Shown here: piece after piece, positions 35,853 through 47,240 of the stretch | Position numbering within the stretch: the stretch's first letter is position 1 | Layout of the letters: each line of letters opens with the position of its first letter | The notes under the pieces: model-generated | Database searches by the model: none | What the model was told of the DNA's origin: nothing | The model's input: only the letters and a program-made list of their open reading frames with translations | Origin: Diospyros lotus | Lineage: Eukaryota; Streptophyta; Magnoliopsida; Ericales; Ebenaceae | Length of the DNA: 64,000 nucleotides | Reading direction: 5' to 3' | Assembly: GCF_014633365.1 (NCBI RefSeq) | Contig: NC_068338.1 | Location: 52,959,716-53,023,715, forward strand | Program-made: the position numbers and the translations under genes

Positions 35853-37599
35853 ATGGAGAAAGATAATGAACCATACTATACAAATTTACTAAACGACAAC
35901 CTAAATATTTTTTACGAGTATGCAAATGTCGCTACCACTCCATCCCATCCAAACTCAACACTCAAAGAAAGCCACGAACAAAAAATTTCTCAATGTAAGA
36001 GAATTTAATGCTCGTGTCAGCATGGCTAAATATTAATATTGATGCTATACACAGTAACGATCAAACAAAATAAATGTATTAAAAATGATTCATGTTTATT
36101 TCAATCAATATAAAGAATTTGAATCTAATCGAAATCTCAATTCATTGATGCATCGTAGGTCTACAATTCAACTTACTGTGAGTAAATTTTATGGATACTA
36201 TAACTAAATAGATGACATAAATCAAAGTGGAACAATAGAACAAAATAAGATAACCTTCGTCGCTATCAGAGCCGACCCTATCCCAGGGCTACAGCCCGGG
36301 GCCCATGGCTGAGGAGGGCACAAAGTTTTTTTTTTTTTAGAGTAGTGCTACATTCTCTACCTTTTAATTTTTTAATATTTCTCCTTCACCCACTCATTCT
36401 CTCTCACAAACTCTCCCTCTCACAAGCCCCTCTTCTTTCTCAACCCATTGTTCCCCCATCTCTTTCTCTCTCTCACACACATTACTCTCTCTTCGTCTTG
36501 CCTATTTTTTTCCCTCCCTCTTTCTTTCTCTCACGAACACCCCCTATCTATCTCATTAATTAAACACATCTAGTTAATTTTTTTATTAATTAAACAAATC
36601 TAATTAACTCTCATTTCTTTATCTTATTAATTAAACATATTAAATTAATTAAATATTTAAATTATAAAATTAAATAATAATATATTTACAATACATGTTC
36701 TCTATTAGTGATATTAAATTTTTGTAACTTAATAAATTAAATTATTTGTTCAATCTTCATTTAATACTATATTTTACTCTATTATTTTAGAACAAACAAA
36801 TTACATATTTGAAAAAAAGTTTTAATGAGACCTCAAAATATTCTTCTTTATCTTTTGTAAATTCTTATAATTTTAATAAAATATTAGTTGATAATTTTTT
36901 TTATTTAATTTGTATAAAGGGGCACATTTGAGAAAAAAATTGCCCTGGACCTTAGAAAACTCAGGACCAACTCTGGTCGTTATTTGATACTTGCTAATTA
37001 TTAATATTATATTGTTAGTCATTGTTTTATTGACATTATTATTTAATCGTCTACATTTCTAAAGTAGTAGAGATGTACAAAAGCCTACAAAAATCTTCTT
37101 TCACATTTCTACATTGCTAGCATGAGTTGCGACATACACCCAAATTCGTCTCGAGTTATTCGAAGAAGAAATCTAAAATTTCTGAATATGCAATTTCTAC
37201 AACATCATTGCCATCTAGTCCCAATTCACTGAACTTGTTTGATTTTGATATTTAAATCAATGAGCCTTTATTGGAACAACCAATGGAAAGAAATGTTTCA
37301 AAAAAACGTTGATAGAAAAAAAAAATTAAGGTAACAAAAGTTTCTACTGATTCAATTATAAAAATGTTGACGAAAATTACTGAAAAACGAATGCAGTCCG
37401 AAATATTATTACTTAACAATTGAATGAGATATTAAAGCTGGAAAGAGAAAGAGTGAAAATAGAAAGAAAAAGGGAAGAGCGAGTAAAAAAAAAGGAAGAG
37501 CGAGAACAACTGCTTTATGAAGAAAGAATTATAGGCGTTGATACTAGTAATATGGATGAATTTCAAATTGAATATTACAATGGTCTCAAAATTATTTAG
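35853..37599 (+). pseudogene. PIF/Harbinger ORF1 (trihelix-like DNA-binding protein), broken
   Basis: It starts ATGGAGAAAGATAATG at 35853. Interrupted frames then read like the trihelix/NAM-associated protein that accompanies plant Harbinger transposases: ESNRNLNSLMHRRSTIQLTV near 36121, IDDINQSGTIEQNKI near 36213, and, beyond the inserted hAT MITE and an apparent intron, MYKSLQKSSFTFLHC near 37070. A charged C-terminal coiled coil (LERERVKIERKREER) ends in MDEFQIEYYNG before the TAG at 37597. Several in-frame stops show it is dead. In the family, this protein helps the transposase bind the element ends. Confidence 0.75.
36267..36975. mobile_element. hAT-type non-autonomous element, 709 bp
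   Basis: Ends are CAGAGCCGACC and, inverted, CAGAGTTGGTCC, a hAT-like terminus. They are flanked by an 8-bp target duplication, GTCGCTAT (36259-36266) and GTCGTTAT (36976-36983), with one mismatch. The inside is CT-rich on one side and AT-rich on the other, without coding capacity. It disrupts the Harbinger ORF1. Confidence 0.85.
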
Positions 37600-38539
37600 A
37601 AAAAACGACGTGCAAGGTTATCAGATTTGTAAAAGTAGTTGGGATTAACGTATGTATTTTTTTCCTTTAGTAATGTATGGAGTTGGGATTAAGTGACTTT
37701 CATGAACATTAATTTAGTAATGTATCTTTTCCTTTTAGTAATGTATTGTTGTTGTATTTAGTATTGATGGATATTTCTCATGAGTGCTAACTCGAAATTG
37801 ACTATTTTTTTTTCTAATATAATAGAAATGAAGTACATTAATTTATTTGATGAAATACATTAATTTATTTCAAGTCGAATGTTTATCATACAGTTCTCAC
37901 AAATGCTCCATAATATCATTTTGGAGTTGTATATGAGTCTGTTTGTTTCGAATTTGATGATGAACTTGTATGAACTCTATAACTTCACTTATGCGATTGC
38001 GAGACAAATCAATTGTTGAAGTAACATCAACTACATCATAATTCAAATTCACATCTTCATGAATTTTATTATGTTCATCTTCAACTATCATATTGTGCAA
38101 TATGATACAAGATGTCATTATATATTTGAGTGTTTCAACATTCCACATACATCTCGATCCACGTACTATTGTAAATCATGATTGTTGGAGTCCAAATGTT
38201 CATTCGACATCCTTTCTAACAAACTCTTGTTGTGCAGCAAAAAATTTCTTCATATTCTATTGAGAAAATGGAATGGTTTTAACAAAAGTACGCCATGAGA
38301 GATATATATCATCGATAAGATAATATCCCATGGTATATTCATGTCTATTGATAGTATACGAAACTTCAAGATCGCGACCTTTTACCAATTTAAAAAATAC
38401 ATAGGATCTATCTAGCACATTAATGTCATTTAATGATCCCGGTAATCCAAAAAATGCATGCCATATCCATAGATTATAAGAAGCTATTGCTTCCAAAATA
38501 ATAGTTGGTTCACGAGCATGACCTGTATACATTCCATGC

Positions 38540-40285
38540 TGTTGGTCCTTTAGGATATGGCCACTCAAGAAGGAGTGAATTAAGTGATTAAAATTTTTCT
38601 CAATTTTAATAAATATTCTTGATTAATGATTTTATTGAAAAATATATATTTGATAAATGTAATAAATTATATTTGAGATTAATAATAAATATAAGCCACA
38701 AGATATAATAAAAATAAATACAATAAGACACAAGGCAATTTATAGTAGTTCGATATCTTTACATACATTTAGTCCACTCTCCCAAGGTCTAATCACCATT
38801 GAGGTTCCACTAAAATAATTTCACCAAGGTTTTCACACTATCTCACATTGGAAACTATATACACACCTAGATTACAACGGGTTCTAGGCAACCACTGCAC
38901 CAAGGTTTCCTTCCTAGCTTACCTTGAAAACTATATTCACCTAGATTTTAATAGTTTTAGGAAACCTATACAATTCACAATGATAATTTAAATGTTATAA
39001 ATAATTTGTCCACACTTATACACAAATAAACAATTAAGAATAAATTATATAAGGCAACAATATTTAAATGAATAAATAAATTTATAACCTCAAATGGAGA
39101 AGTTCGGATTTGTCGTAAAAGATTTGAAAAACTTTTCTTCTCTTGTCTTGTGGCTCTTCGGTGGATGTGCAATAATAATTTGAGAGTCTCGGATTGCTTT
39201 GATGCTTTGTTTGAGAGCGTTTGAGAGCTTTCGGGTGCTTTGGATATGCAATGGAAGCACTTATATACTCAAAAAATAAGTTTGAGAGAGTATTTATAAA
39301 CATTTTAGCCACTAAAGAAATAGTTAATATGAAGTTTGAAATTCAAAAAATATTTAAAGTTTCTCAAACAATAAGAAAGCATGTCTCACATTTAATTCAA
39401 AATAAATTTACTTTTTGGGTGAAAAATCAAGATTTGAAAATTCAAATATAAGTTTTTGAGACATAAATGATTAAAACAATAAAATATGTCTAAAATCAAT
39501 CTCTTTTAATTCAAAATAAATTTATTTTTTGTATGAATAAGAGAAAACATGTCTAAAAACAATTATCCTTTAATTCAAAATTTAAAAATTCAAATATAAG
39601 ACTGTGTTCTCTTTGTTGTTTTCAAATCATTTTTAATTTTTGATTTTCTAAAATAATGAAAACGCATTCTCTTTACTATTTTTAAAAATGTATTTTTGAA
39701 AATAAAAAAAATTATAAAGAAAACTCAAAACAACAAAAAGTTGTTTTAAGTGTTTTCATCTAAAATAAACTCTAAACTCAAAACATATTTATTTATTTAT
39801 TCATATTTTATTATTATAATGAGAAAAAATATTACAAAATTCATTAACTTTAAAATGTATATATTTTTAATAATATATTAATATTAAATATTTTTAATTT
39901 ACTGAATTATCAAATTTATTGAATAAAATATCATTAAAAATGTATTTTTAAAATTTTAAAAATAACATGTTTTCTAATTTTCTATTTTAAGAAATAGTTT
40001 TTCAAAATGATAAAAAAAACGCGTTTTTAATTTTTTAAAAACAGACTACCAAAACAGAAAACTAAAAATGAATTCAAAATTCAAAACTGAAAATTGAAAA
40101 GTAAAGAGAACGCAGCCTAAGCTTTTGAGACATAAATGATTAAAACAAGAAAACATATCTAAAAGCAATTCTCTTTTAATTCAAAATAAATTTACTTTTT
40201 ACATGAATAAGAGAAAATATTTATATTATAAAAATATTTTTGTTAATCATCAAAACTTAATTAATATGAGCAAATTGGCTCAACA
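38540..40285 (+). mobile_element. solo LTR, 1746 bp, in the transposase gene
   Basis: Begins TGTTGGTCCTTTAGG and ends GGCTCAACA (TGTTG...CAACA), with a perfect 5-bp target duplication CATGC at 38535-38539 and 40286-40290. It carries internal repeats of CAAATATAAG...TTTTTGAGACATAAATGA type (about 39437-39475 and again around the MITE). No gag-pol adjoins it. The first 400 bp match the partial LTR starting at 47241, so the family is present twice in the window. Orientation is taken from the TGTTGG end and is uncertain. Confidence 0.85.
39600..40117. mobile_element. Tourist-like MITE inside the solo LTR, 518 bp
   Basis: Terminal inverted repeats are GACTGTGTTCTCTTTG and, inverted, GGCTGCGTTCTCTTTA, flanked by TAA on both sides (39597-39599, 40118-40120), the 3-bp target of PIF/Harbinger MITEs. 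The LTR contains an uninterrupted paralogous stretch at 39437-39475 (CAAATATAAGTTTTTGAGAC) that serves as the empty site and fixes both ends. Confidence 0.85.
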
Positions 40286-40531
40286 CATGCTATGCAGTTG
40301 GGTAATTTTTTCACTTTCAATGCATACAATCAATGCTACCCAACATACCTGAAAACCCACGTTGCTCAACCACACTCATCAACTTTGCAATATCACTAGT
40401 ATTTAGCTGCCTCAAATATTGCTCTTCAAATACTTCAACTACTGCTTTCGCGAACTTCTTCAAACTCTCTATTGTTGTACTTTTTTGCAATCTTAACATA
40501 TTCATCCCCAACATCTGCAAGTGATCCATAT

Positions 40532-41374
40532 CAAGGTTGTTAAAATCGGGATTTTAAGTGGGATCGACAAAGGGTCCATAAAATCGGATCGTAAAATCGA
40601 ATCGTAAAATCGTAAGATTTTAGAGATAATTAAAAATACCCTTTAATTTTTGTAAATATATGTTTATAATAATATAATTTTGTAGAAAATGAATTAATAT
40701 TATTTAATAACTTGATTATTCCTTATTATAATTCAAAAAATAATACTTCCCAAATATAGCTCAAAAACTAGCAGGTTGGTATAGGCAATTTAGAGGCAAA
40801 ATATAGGTAATTTAGAGGTAAAATATAGCTTAAAATTCTTTAGATGATGCTTCCAATGTCTTCCATTAGATTTAGATTGTAATTTTTATTTGATTTAATA
40901 TTGATTAAATCAAGTAATATCTCAATTTGGGGTTGAGTGGTCCATTAATTAATTACTTGTTTGTCTTGATTTACTTATGCAATCAATGTTAAATCAAGTA
41001 AAAATTATAATTTAAATCAAGTAAATTGGAACTTATGCAATTAATGTTAGATGCTATGTGACATTAGAATTTATGTAATCAATGTTAAATCAAGTTCCAA
41101 TTTAGAGGCAAAATATAACAATTCATTGCATAAGTTCTAATGTCAGATGTTATGTGACATTGAGACGTTGGAAGTATCCTCTAAATTACAACTTAAATCA
41201 ATAGAGGTCTTTGAATCGTAAAATCGTTTGGGGATATTTGAAGCGTAAAATCGTACATGTAAAATCGAGATTTTATAGGATTTTATCCCAAATTGGATTT
41301 TACATGGGATTTGAATCGTTTGGGGGTCTTCGAATCGTAAAATCGTACGAGTAAAATCGGGATTTTAACAACAA
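40532..41374. mobile_element. MITE of 843 bp in transposase coding sequence, 10-bp target duplication
   Basis: TGATCCATAT occurs at 40522-40531 and 41375-41384. The element between them has ends with GGTTGTTAAAATCGGGATTT and, inverted, TGTTGTTAAAATCCCGATTT, and repeats AATCGTAAAATCG-like words inside both ends. A 9-10-bp duplication is typical of Mutator-like elements. The class assignment is inferred, but the insertion itself is clear because transposase codons resume on both sides. Confidence 0.82.
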
Positions 41375-42460
41375 TGATCCATATGCAAGTATCCTTAATG
41401 CAGCTGTCATTTTTTAGAGTGATGATATTTCGGGAACTCTTATGGCATCAAATCTTTGAACAAAATATTGGTCATGTGTTTTAATTGCTGCTTGAATTCG
41501 TAGAAATAATGATCGATGCATACAAAATCTTCTGCGGAATAATTGTGGTAGATATGTTGGGGAATTCGCAAAATAATCCCGATAAAACCTCTTATGACCT
41601 TCACCTCTATTGCGATTGATGACACGGTGGTTCAGCATAGATCCACCATGACATGAAAAAGAACCGTGATCCATATGTTGAGCATATTGTTCAACTAAAG
41701 CTGTAGCAATAGTCTCATTCGTTTTATCGTCTTCAACTTCTTCATTGATAATTCGAAATAACATACGGATGTTGTTGAACATGATGGCTAAAACGAGATT
41801 ATTAAATATTGGTAATGACAGTTGGTGTTATAGATTTGTGAGTTGTGAATTTTTTGACCCAATCTATCATTTATTTATAATGCATAGGAATACGACTGTT
41901 GTTGGAATATTTCAATGGAATATAGCTGTTGAATTATGACCATTAGAATATTCTATCAGAATATAATCGTTAAAATATGACCGTTGTTAGAATCTTCCAA
42001 TAAAATATAGCTGTTAAAATATAATCGCTGTTGTAATATTCCATTGAAATATAACCGTTAAAATATGATCGTTGTTGAAATTTTAATTTTAATTTTAACG
42101 TATTAAAATTTTAAATCTTGAATTATAAAAATATTTCAAATAATTTTGTTAAATAATTATTTTTAAAACATATTAATAAATTTATTCACAAATATATTAA
42201 ATATTATAAAAATTTAATACCATCATATTTATTATTAAATTATCAAATAATTAATAAATTTAATAATAATAAAATTATAAATGAGATAAAATAAATAAAA
42301 TTAAAATTTATTAATAAATAAGTGAGATAGGGAGTGAAATAAATAGGAGAATAGGAAATGTGATTCGAGTCCGCATAATCTTTTAGCAAAAATTAAAATA
42401 AAAAATAAATTATTTATAATATAATATGAGGTGAAATAAAGAGTGTGGTTAAAGATGGCC

Positions 42461-42928
42461 TAAAGGATTATTTTGGACATCTAGTAACAGCGTTAGGAGA
42501 ATCATTCCAGCAGAGATGTTACAAACTCCATGTGCGTGTGAGAAGATTGGTCACATTGTCAGCAGCTGTGTCATTGCTTCGTTTGGTAATAACTTGATCA
42601 GTCCGACTTCAAGGCGAGTAGGTAATCTCAAGTACCTGAATATTAGGGCAGTTGCTGGAAATCAGGCCTTCCATGAGAGAGGACGTAGGACCTCTACTAA
42701 AGTTTAATGATAGGGGTAAAACACGAAAGAAGAGTGCCAAAACAAAGGAAATCCACGCGACATTCCATAAAGAGCATCCATATATGGTCTTGTTTTTCTT
42801 ACTAATGTGATGAAGTTATCATCATAAGATGATCAAATGATGTATAATTGCTGACAAAAAAGTACAAAATAAGTGCAAAGTACCCATAAAAGGGCGATGC
42901 AGTGCCGAAACATAAAACCCTCGGGCAT
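42461..42928. other. spacer right of the Harbinger element
   Basis: It holds one open frame (42516-42707, listed separately) and the 3' flank of the small membrane-protein gene. No other structure was seen. Confidence 0.5.
42516..42707 (+). CDS. unidentified ORF, 63 aa, next to the Harbinger terminus
   Basis: ATG to TAA without a stop. It includes CEKIGHIVSSCVIASFGNN and RRVGNLKYLNIRAVAGNQ and has balanced, protein-like composition. A GC content above that of the spacer and an acceptor-like CCAGCAG just before the ATG suggest it could be the last exon of a gene whose upstream part was displaced by the PIF/Harbinger insertion 55 bp to the left. I do not recognise the family, and it may be a chance frame. 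Confidence 0.3.
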   Translation: MLQTPCACEKIGHIVSSCVIASFGNNLISPTSRRVGNLKYLNIRAVAGNQAFHERGRRTSTKV

Positions 42929-45068
42929 CTAATCTGCTGCTGCTTCCACAGGTTTTGAAGCTTCGATTTCCTTTAGCTTTTCCAGGGCAGAAATGCGCCC
43001 GTCTAGTGACTCGTGCAGTCCTTTGATCTGAACAAACAAGTACGTGAGTATCATAATCTTATTGGATCCTAATTTAAGATCTGCAGTTGGACTTGGAATA
43101 ATCCATTACCGTATCTATTACCAAACAAAAATCCTCAACACAAAGTGCCACGTACTTAACAATACTGAGCAAAATTACTTCGAAAAAATGTTAATAAGAT
43201 ACAAACAAGAGGAGTTGATGATCCCACCTTCATAATGAAGGCTTACCACTGAAAAGGCAAGGCCATTCTCCAGCCCTCATCCCCAGAGTGACTGGTGTTG
43301 GGAGGGAGTAAACTAGACACAAACCTAAACAATGGTTAGCACTCACAAACTGGCTTCTCTCAAAGTCAAGATCCTCTATTTCGCACTCAGCAAACCTAAG
43401 CATTTGAGTATTGCGCCAAGCAATGGACTCTAATAACAGGATAGCTTATCATTGACTCCGCTTAATAGGGGATATTTTCCAAGTCCCAGAGATAAAATCA
43501 ACAACAAAAAGCATGGTGTCTTTTTGTACTTTTTAGTAAATAAGCTACCCTCTTCCTTCCAAAGCTTGCTGGCTTCACAAGGTTAAGACAACAAATCTCC
43601 ACAAACTGCACAATGATAATGGTGTCCATCCGGCCCTTGCTCTGACATTGCATGAAAGAAAATATAAGACTTAAAGTCTAGGTGCAAGGTTCATATATCA
43701 AGGAACTTTTTTGGATTTCTATCAGAAGTTGATCGATCAAACATAATTTCCGTGGGCAGGCACTGATAATGATAATTTTGGAAGCCATGTTTTTAGGGGG
43801 AAACAAAAAAAAGAGAACCAAATTGTATGGAAAATATTTCTTATATTTGAAAGTTAAGGAAAACGTGAAACAGGAGGAAAATATTTTGGCCAGCCCAGAT
43901 CATTGACTGGAATATGAACTCAATGTACGAATACCACCAACAATGATCATTGACCTCTAAGTTTCATGACCTCATCAGGTATGCCACCAGCCGTTGTTGA
44001 TTCCCACTCTGTTCACTTCCCCACCACAAATGCAATCACTCGCTCCTCAAAACACTAACCCTCACTTTCATTTGATTTCAACACATAAACATTAAACAAT
44101 CTTCCCCAGCATTGTCAGAATTAGTTAAATGATGGTCCAAAGATTCCCAGGTGGTTCAAACATCGGTAATGCATTTTATGGAACTATTCCCATTACCATC
44201 CTTCTCATTTTCTTTCCTTCCTTCTTAATCCATGAACTATGGAATGACCGGTCCTGGTGAAAAACAAATTGATGACAAAGCAAATTCCATGAATGTCTTC
44301 TCATGGCAAATCTTCCAATTGAGGCTGCCATGGGATATTAAACAAAATCTGCTTTTCTTTCTCTTTGTTTCCTACCAATGACAAGATTAAGTTTTGGAAA
44401 CCAACCAGCATAGCTTATTGACTTTAGACGAGCATGAAGTTGTCTCAAAATTCCAAAAGATTTTGCTCATTTTTGTTACTATAATTCTTTGTAGCCCGTT
44501 TGCTTATTCTCAAACTTTCAAATCCATCAACTCTGAATTTAGCTAATGCATTAGGTCAATAACTTATTTTTATTTGGTTGTAAGAATGAAACATCCCAAA
44601 ATGTATAAATTCTGAATTCACGTAATCATGCCTTCCCCCTCGCCCCCTTTTTGGGGCCAAGACAAAGCTAAATGAACTCGGTGCAGATTAACAAATTATG
44701 AATTAATTCACACAGAATGATTTATTTTAGAAGTAGGGTTTCATCCCCAGAAAATCAAAACAATTTAGGCATTTCGTAAACACAAGACAGCTAGAGGGCA
44801 AACATATGTGAAGAAGAACATTTAAAGCATTGAAAATTGATAACAAAAGAGAAATGAGAACTTGTTGACAGAAGGAAAAGAGAGATCAACGAAAATTATA
44901 CGATGAAGAAAAGGATGAAATTTTTTCGTTTTTTGGGTTTACTACCTGTTGAGAGAATGAGCGATGAGCAACCTTGTAATCCTCGTGGAGAAAGTAGAGA
45001 CCCAGGAACGACGCCGTCGCCGCGCCGGCGAAGAAGGACGCCAATCTCACTCTCAGGACGTAACCCAT
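42929..45068 (-). CDS. conserved small membrane protein, 73 aa, 2 exons
   Basis: Exon 1 45068-44946 and exon 2 43027-42929 are joined in phase 0 across a 1918-bp GT-AG intron. Exon 1 encodes MGYVLRVRLASFFAGAATAS, with a hydrophobic helix at about residues 9-27, then YKVAHRSFSQQ. Exon 2 encodes KGLHESLDGRISALEKLKEI, a short amphipathic coiled coil, ending in an acidic/Ala tail. This matches in outline a small plant protein family of about 70 aa with one N-terminal membrane anchor. The role is unknown to me. An in-frame ATG at 45146 would add 26 residues, but MGYV is the usual start as I recall. It is easy to miss because each exon is short. A head-to-head gene (GIF-like) lies 1.05 kb away. Confidence 0.82.
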
Positions 45069-45146
45069 CGCTCTCTGGTTCCCTGTCTTCTCCTTCCTCC
45101 TGTTTGGATCTGATCGGTTTTGATTCCAAAGCTGGCTATCTCCCAA

Positions 45147-46115
45147 TGATTCTTTTCACAGTTTTCACTTGTCACTATGGTTCTTCAATAGTAAAATTAA
45201 TTCTTAATCTTATGGTATTAATAAATATATATTAATAATATAAAATTTAGAAATATAAATACATTTATTACTATTAATAAAAATATTTAAATATAAAAAA
45301 TATAATTGGTGCATTCTCATATTAATATTTTTAATATTTAAAATATAATAATATTAACATTATCTAAATTGTGCTTAATTGAAGTTTTGAGAGGTTCTAT
45401 TAAAAATTTATGTGTCAGTAAATCACTATTATTTGAAAAAAATTTATAGATTTAGAAGTCTCTTTTCCAATTGTATGAAAGACCTTTTTGAAATATTATA
45501 AATTTTGAAAAACTTAATTTAAGATATTATTCATCTCTAATGTACTCATCTACAAATTTAAAAGATATTTAAAATGTCTATAAAAAAATACGATTTTTCT
45601 AATATCCTCCTCTATATTAATGGAAAAATTATTTTTCATTAAAAATAGTTCAAAACTATTCCATTATTACAATTCTACATATTTTAGCATTTTACATATT
45701 CATTTAGAGATTAGCTTAAACATTAAAAAGTCAGAATCCTTGCAGGTCCTCTGCAAACTGGTTACTAGCAAGTCTCTTGAGACACTTGAAAAAAAAAAAA
45801 TTATTATATTTAGACAACAAATAAAAATAATTTACTTGGGCAACAATTTAACTGTATAATAATAACCCAGTCGGGGATTTCCCGCAACCGGAATAAGCAA
45901 TCCTACTGCCAATCGAAAACAAGCTATCCCAATAGCCAAACTGTGGCAAGTTACCGAGCCGCCTTCTTTACACCGTCTTTTGAACTAATAAATATCATTT
46001 ATAGTTGCCGCCGGTAACAACCAAAGTCTTTTAACTCTCTAGTCTTGCGATTCCGTTCTCTCTCGTTGCGAGGAAATTAGGGTTTCTAGGGTTTTTGCGT
46101 ATTTGGTGTTCCAAA
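45147..46115. promoter_or_regulatory. divergent promoter region between the small membrane-protein gene and the GIF-like gene
   Basis: An AT-rich spacer is followed, near the plus-strand gene, by a pyrimidine-rich leader with TAGGGTTTCTAGGGTTTTT at 46078-46096. That contains two telo-box (AGGGTTT) motifs, which in plants favour expression in dividing cells. No clear TATA box was chosen. Confidence 0.45.
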
Positions 46116-46769
46116 ATGCAACAACAGTCGATGCAAATGATGAAAAGTCCACCAGGTTCCATCTCAACTGAGGAAGTTCAAAAGGTTCGTCTGGAATACG
46201 CGCATTTGTTTCGTGTTTGTCAAGTGCTTGATCATCATGATGGTTTTCGCTTAGTACCGAGGATGCTATTTCGTCTTAACTTTCCATTAAAGCGCATTAT
46301 TTACAGCGAGTTGCAACTTGTCTGATTTGGCTGATTGTCCTCCTCATTTTCCCCAAATTTGATTGAAAAAGTTATTGTGTGCGTGTTACGGGCTTCTTGA
46401 TCAAACTTTGGTTCTATTTTCTTTATGAATTTTAGAATTGGAGCTTGAGCAAGAACTGGATCATGTAGATAATCCAGTGTTTGATATTGTATCTGGGTGA
46501 ATTTGCATGACTTATGTCTAATACTTGATAATGTTGACGTCGTTCGCACAAAGCTAGGAATGTATTTGTCCCTTCATTCCAAGAAAACACGTTCTCTACA
46601 AACAATGCCCTTGTCTTTTCATCTTGAACTTGTATATCCTTCGAAAAACGTCAATTGTGGCCTTTGGCACCAACCGCTTTCTCTCTCTCTTGTCATTCTA
46701 TTTTTTGTTTTCTTTTCTTGCAAGGAAAATTAGGATTTTCAGTTTTTTTCACAATGTTACAGTGTGTTT

Positions 46770-47240
46770 CCCCCGGGGGGGGGGGTTGAACAGAAATAGA
46801 TGGAATGTAAATGTGCTGTTATACCTAGGGTCGCTAGATCAGATTTCTTAAACAAGAATTATGCCACTCTCAACCGCACACACTCACAATCAAAATTGAA
46901 AGAACAAATTAAAGAATCAAACTAAAATAATACAGTACAGAAAGTAAAGCAAACCACATGAGACGAGATTATCCTGGTTTGGATTGTCCCTTAGGACAAC
47001 CCTACATCCAGCCTAAGAACCCTTCAAGAGAAGCCTTCTTTGATTCAAAAAGAACGATCAGTACAGCCGGTTACACCCCACGATTACAAAGTCTTCTCTC
47101 AAGATTACAAAAGCTATTCTAAAATCACAGTCTTTCCTCTTTCAAAGCTTTCTGGTGAGATAATAGCATCATGCGTTAATGATGTCTAGCCCCCCATCCA
47201 TATTTATAGAATATTAGGGCGTTAATTCCTAGACGTTGAG
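46770..47240 (-). mobile_element. copia-type LTR fragment
   Basis: Blocks such as GGTTTGGATTGTCC, CCTACATCCAGCCT and GATTACAAAGTCTT occur in the order seen in the LTR at 48615-49086, but similarity is distant, so it is probably a related family. It starts after a C/G-run at about 46772-46783 and ends where the TGTTGG element begins. Both ends are ragged and no target duplication was seen. Confidence 0.45.

Larger units (their letters stand above)
37897..41782 (-). pseudogene. PIF/Harbinger transposase, interrupted by two insertions
   Basis: The N-terminal part (41782-41414) has RNRGEGHKRFYRDYFA and LFRRRFCMHRSLFLRI. The middle (40531-40290) has LRQLNTSDIAKLMSVVEQRG and GMLGSIDCMH followed by a damaged WEWKNCPTAW-like stretch. 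The C-terminal half (38534-37897) has REPTIILEAIASYNLWIWHA, FFGLPGSLNDINVL and CIILHNMIVEDE, the last two acidic regions of the DDE nuclease. A MITE (40532-41374) separates the first two parts at an AYGS codon stretch. A solo LTR (38540-40285) separates the second and third. Stops also occur in the coding parts. It is a relative of plant ALP1/HARBI1-like proteins. Confidence 0.85.
34855..42460. mobile_element. decayed two-ORF PIF/Harbinger element with nested insertions
   Basis: Terminal inverted repeats: left GGCCATTTCTAAC at 34855, and right, read inward, GGCCATCTTTAACCAC ending at 42460. The left flank is TTA and the right flank TAA, near the usual 3-bp target. Inside are convergent remnants of the two proteins expected: a trihelix/NAM-associated ORF1 on the plus strand (35853-37599) and a DDE transposase on the minus strand (41782-37897). 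Subterminal repeats with GAATATAACCGTTAAAATATG-like units lie at about 41890-42080. Three elements have inserted (36267-36975, 38540-40285, 40532-41374), and one of them carries a fourth. Without these the element would be about 4.3 kb, a normal size for an autonomous member. Confidence 0.85.

Noticed and set aside
36345..36563. 72-aa frame rich in Leu, Pro and Ser
   Set aside because: It lies wholly within the CT-rich part of the hAT MITE.
44903..45235. 110-aa plus-strand frame
   Set aside because: Antisense of exon 1 of the small membrane-protein gene.
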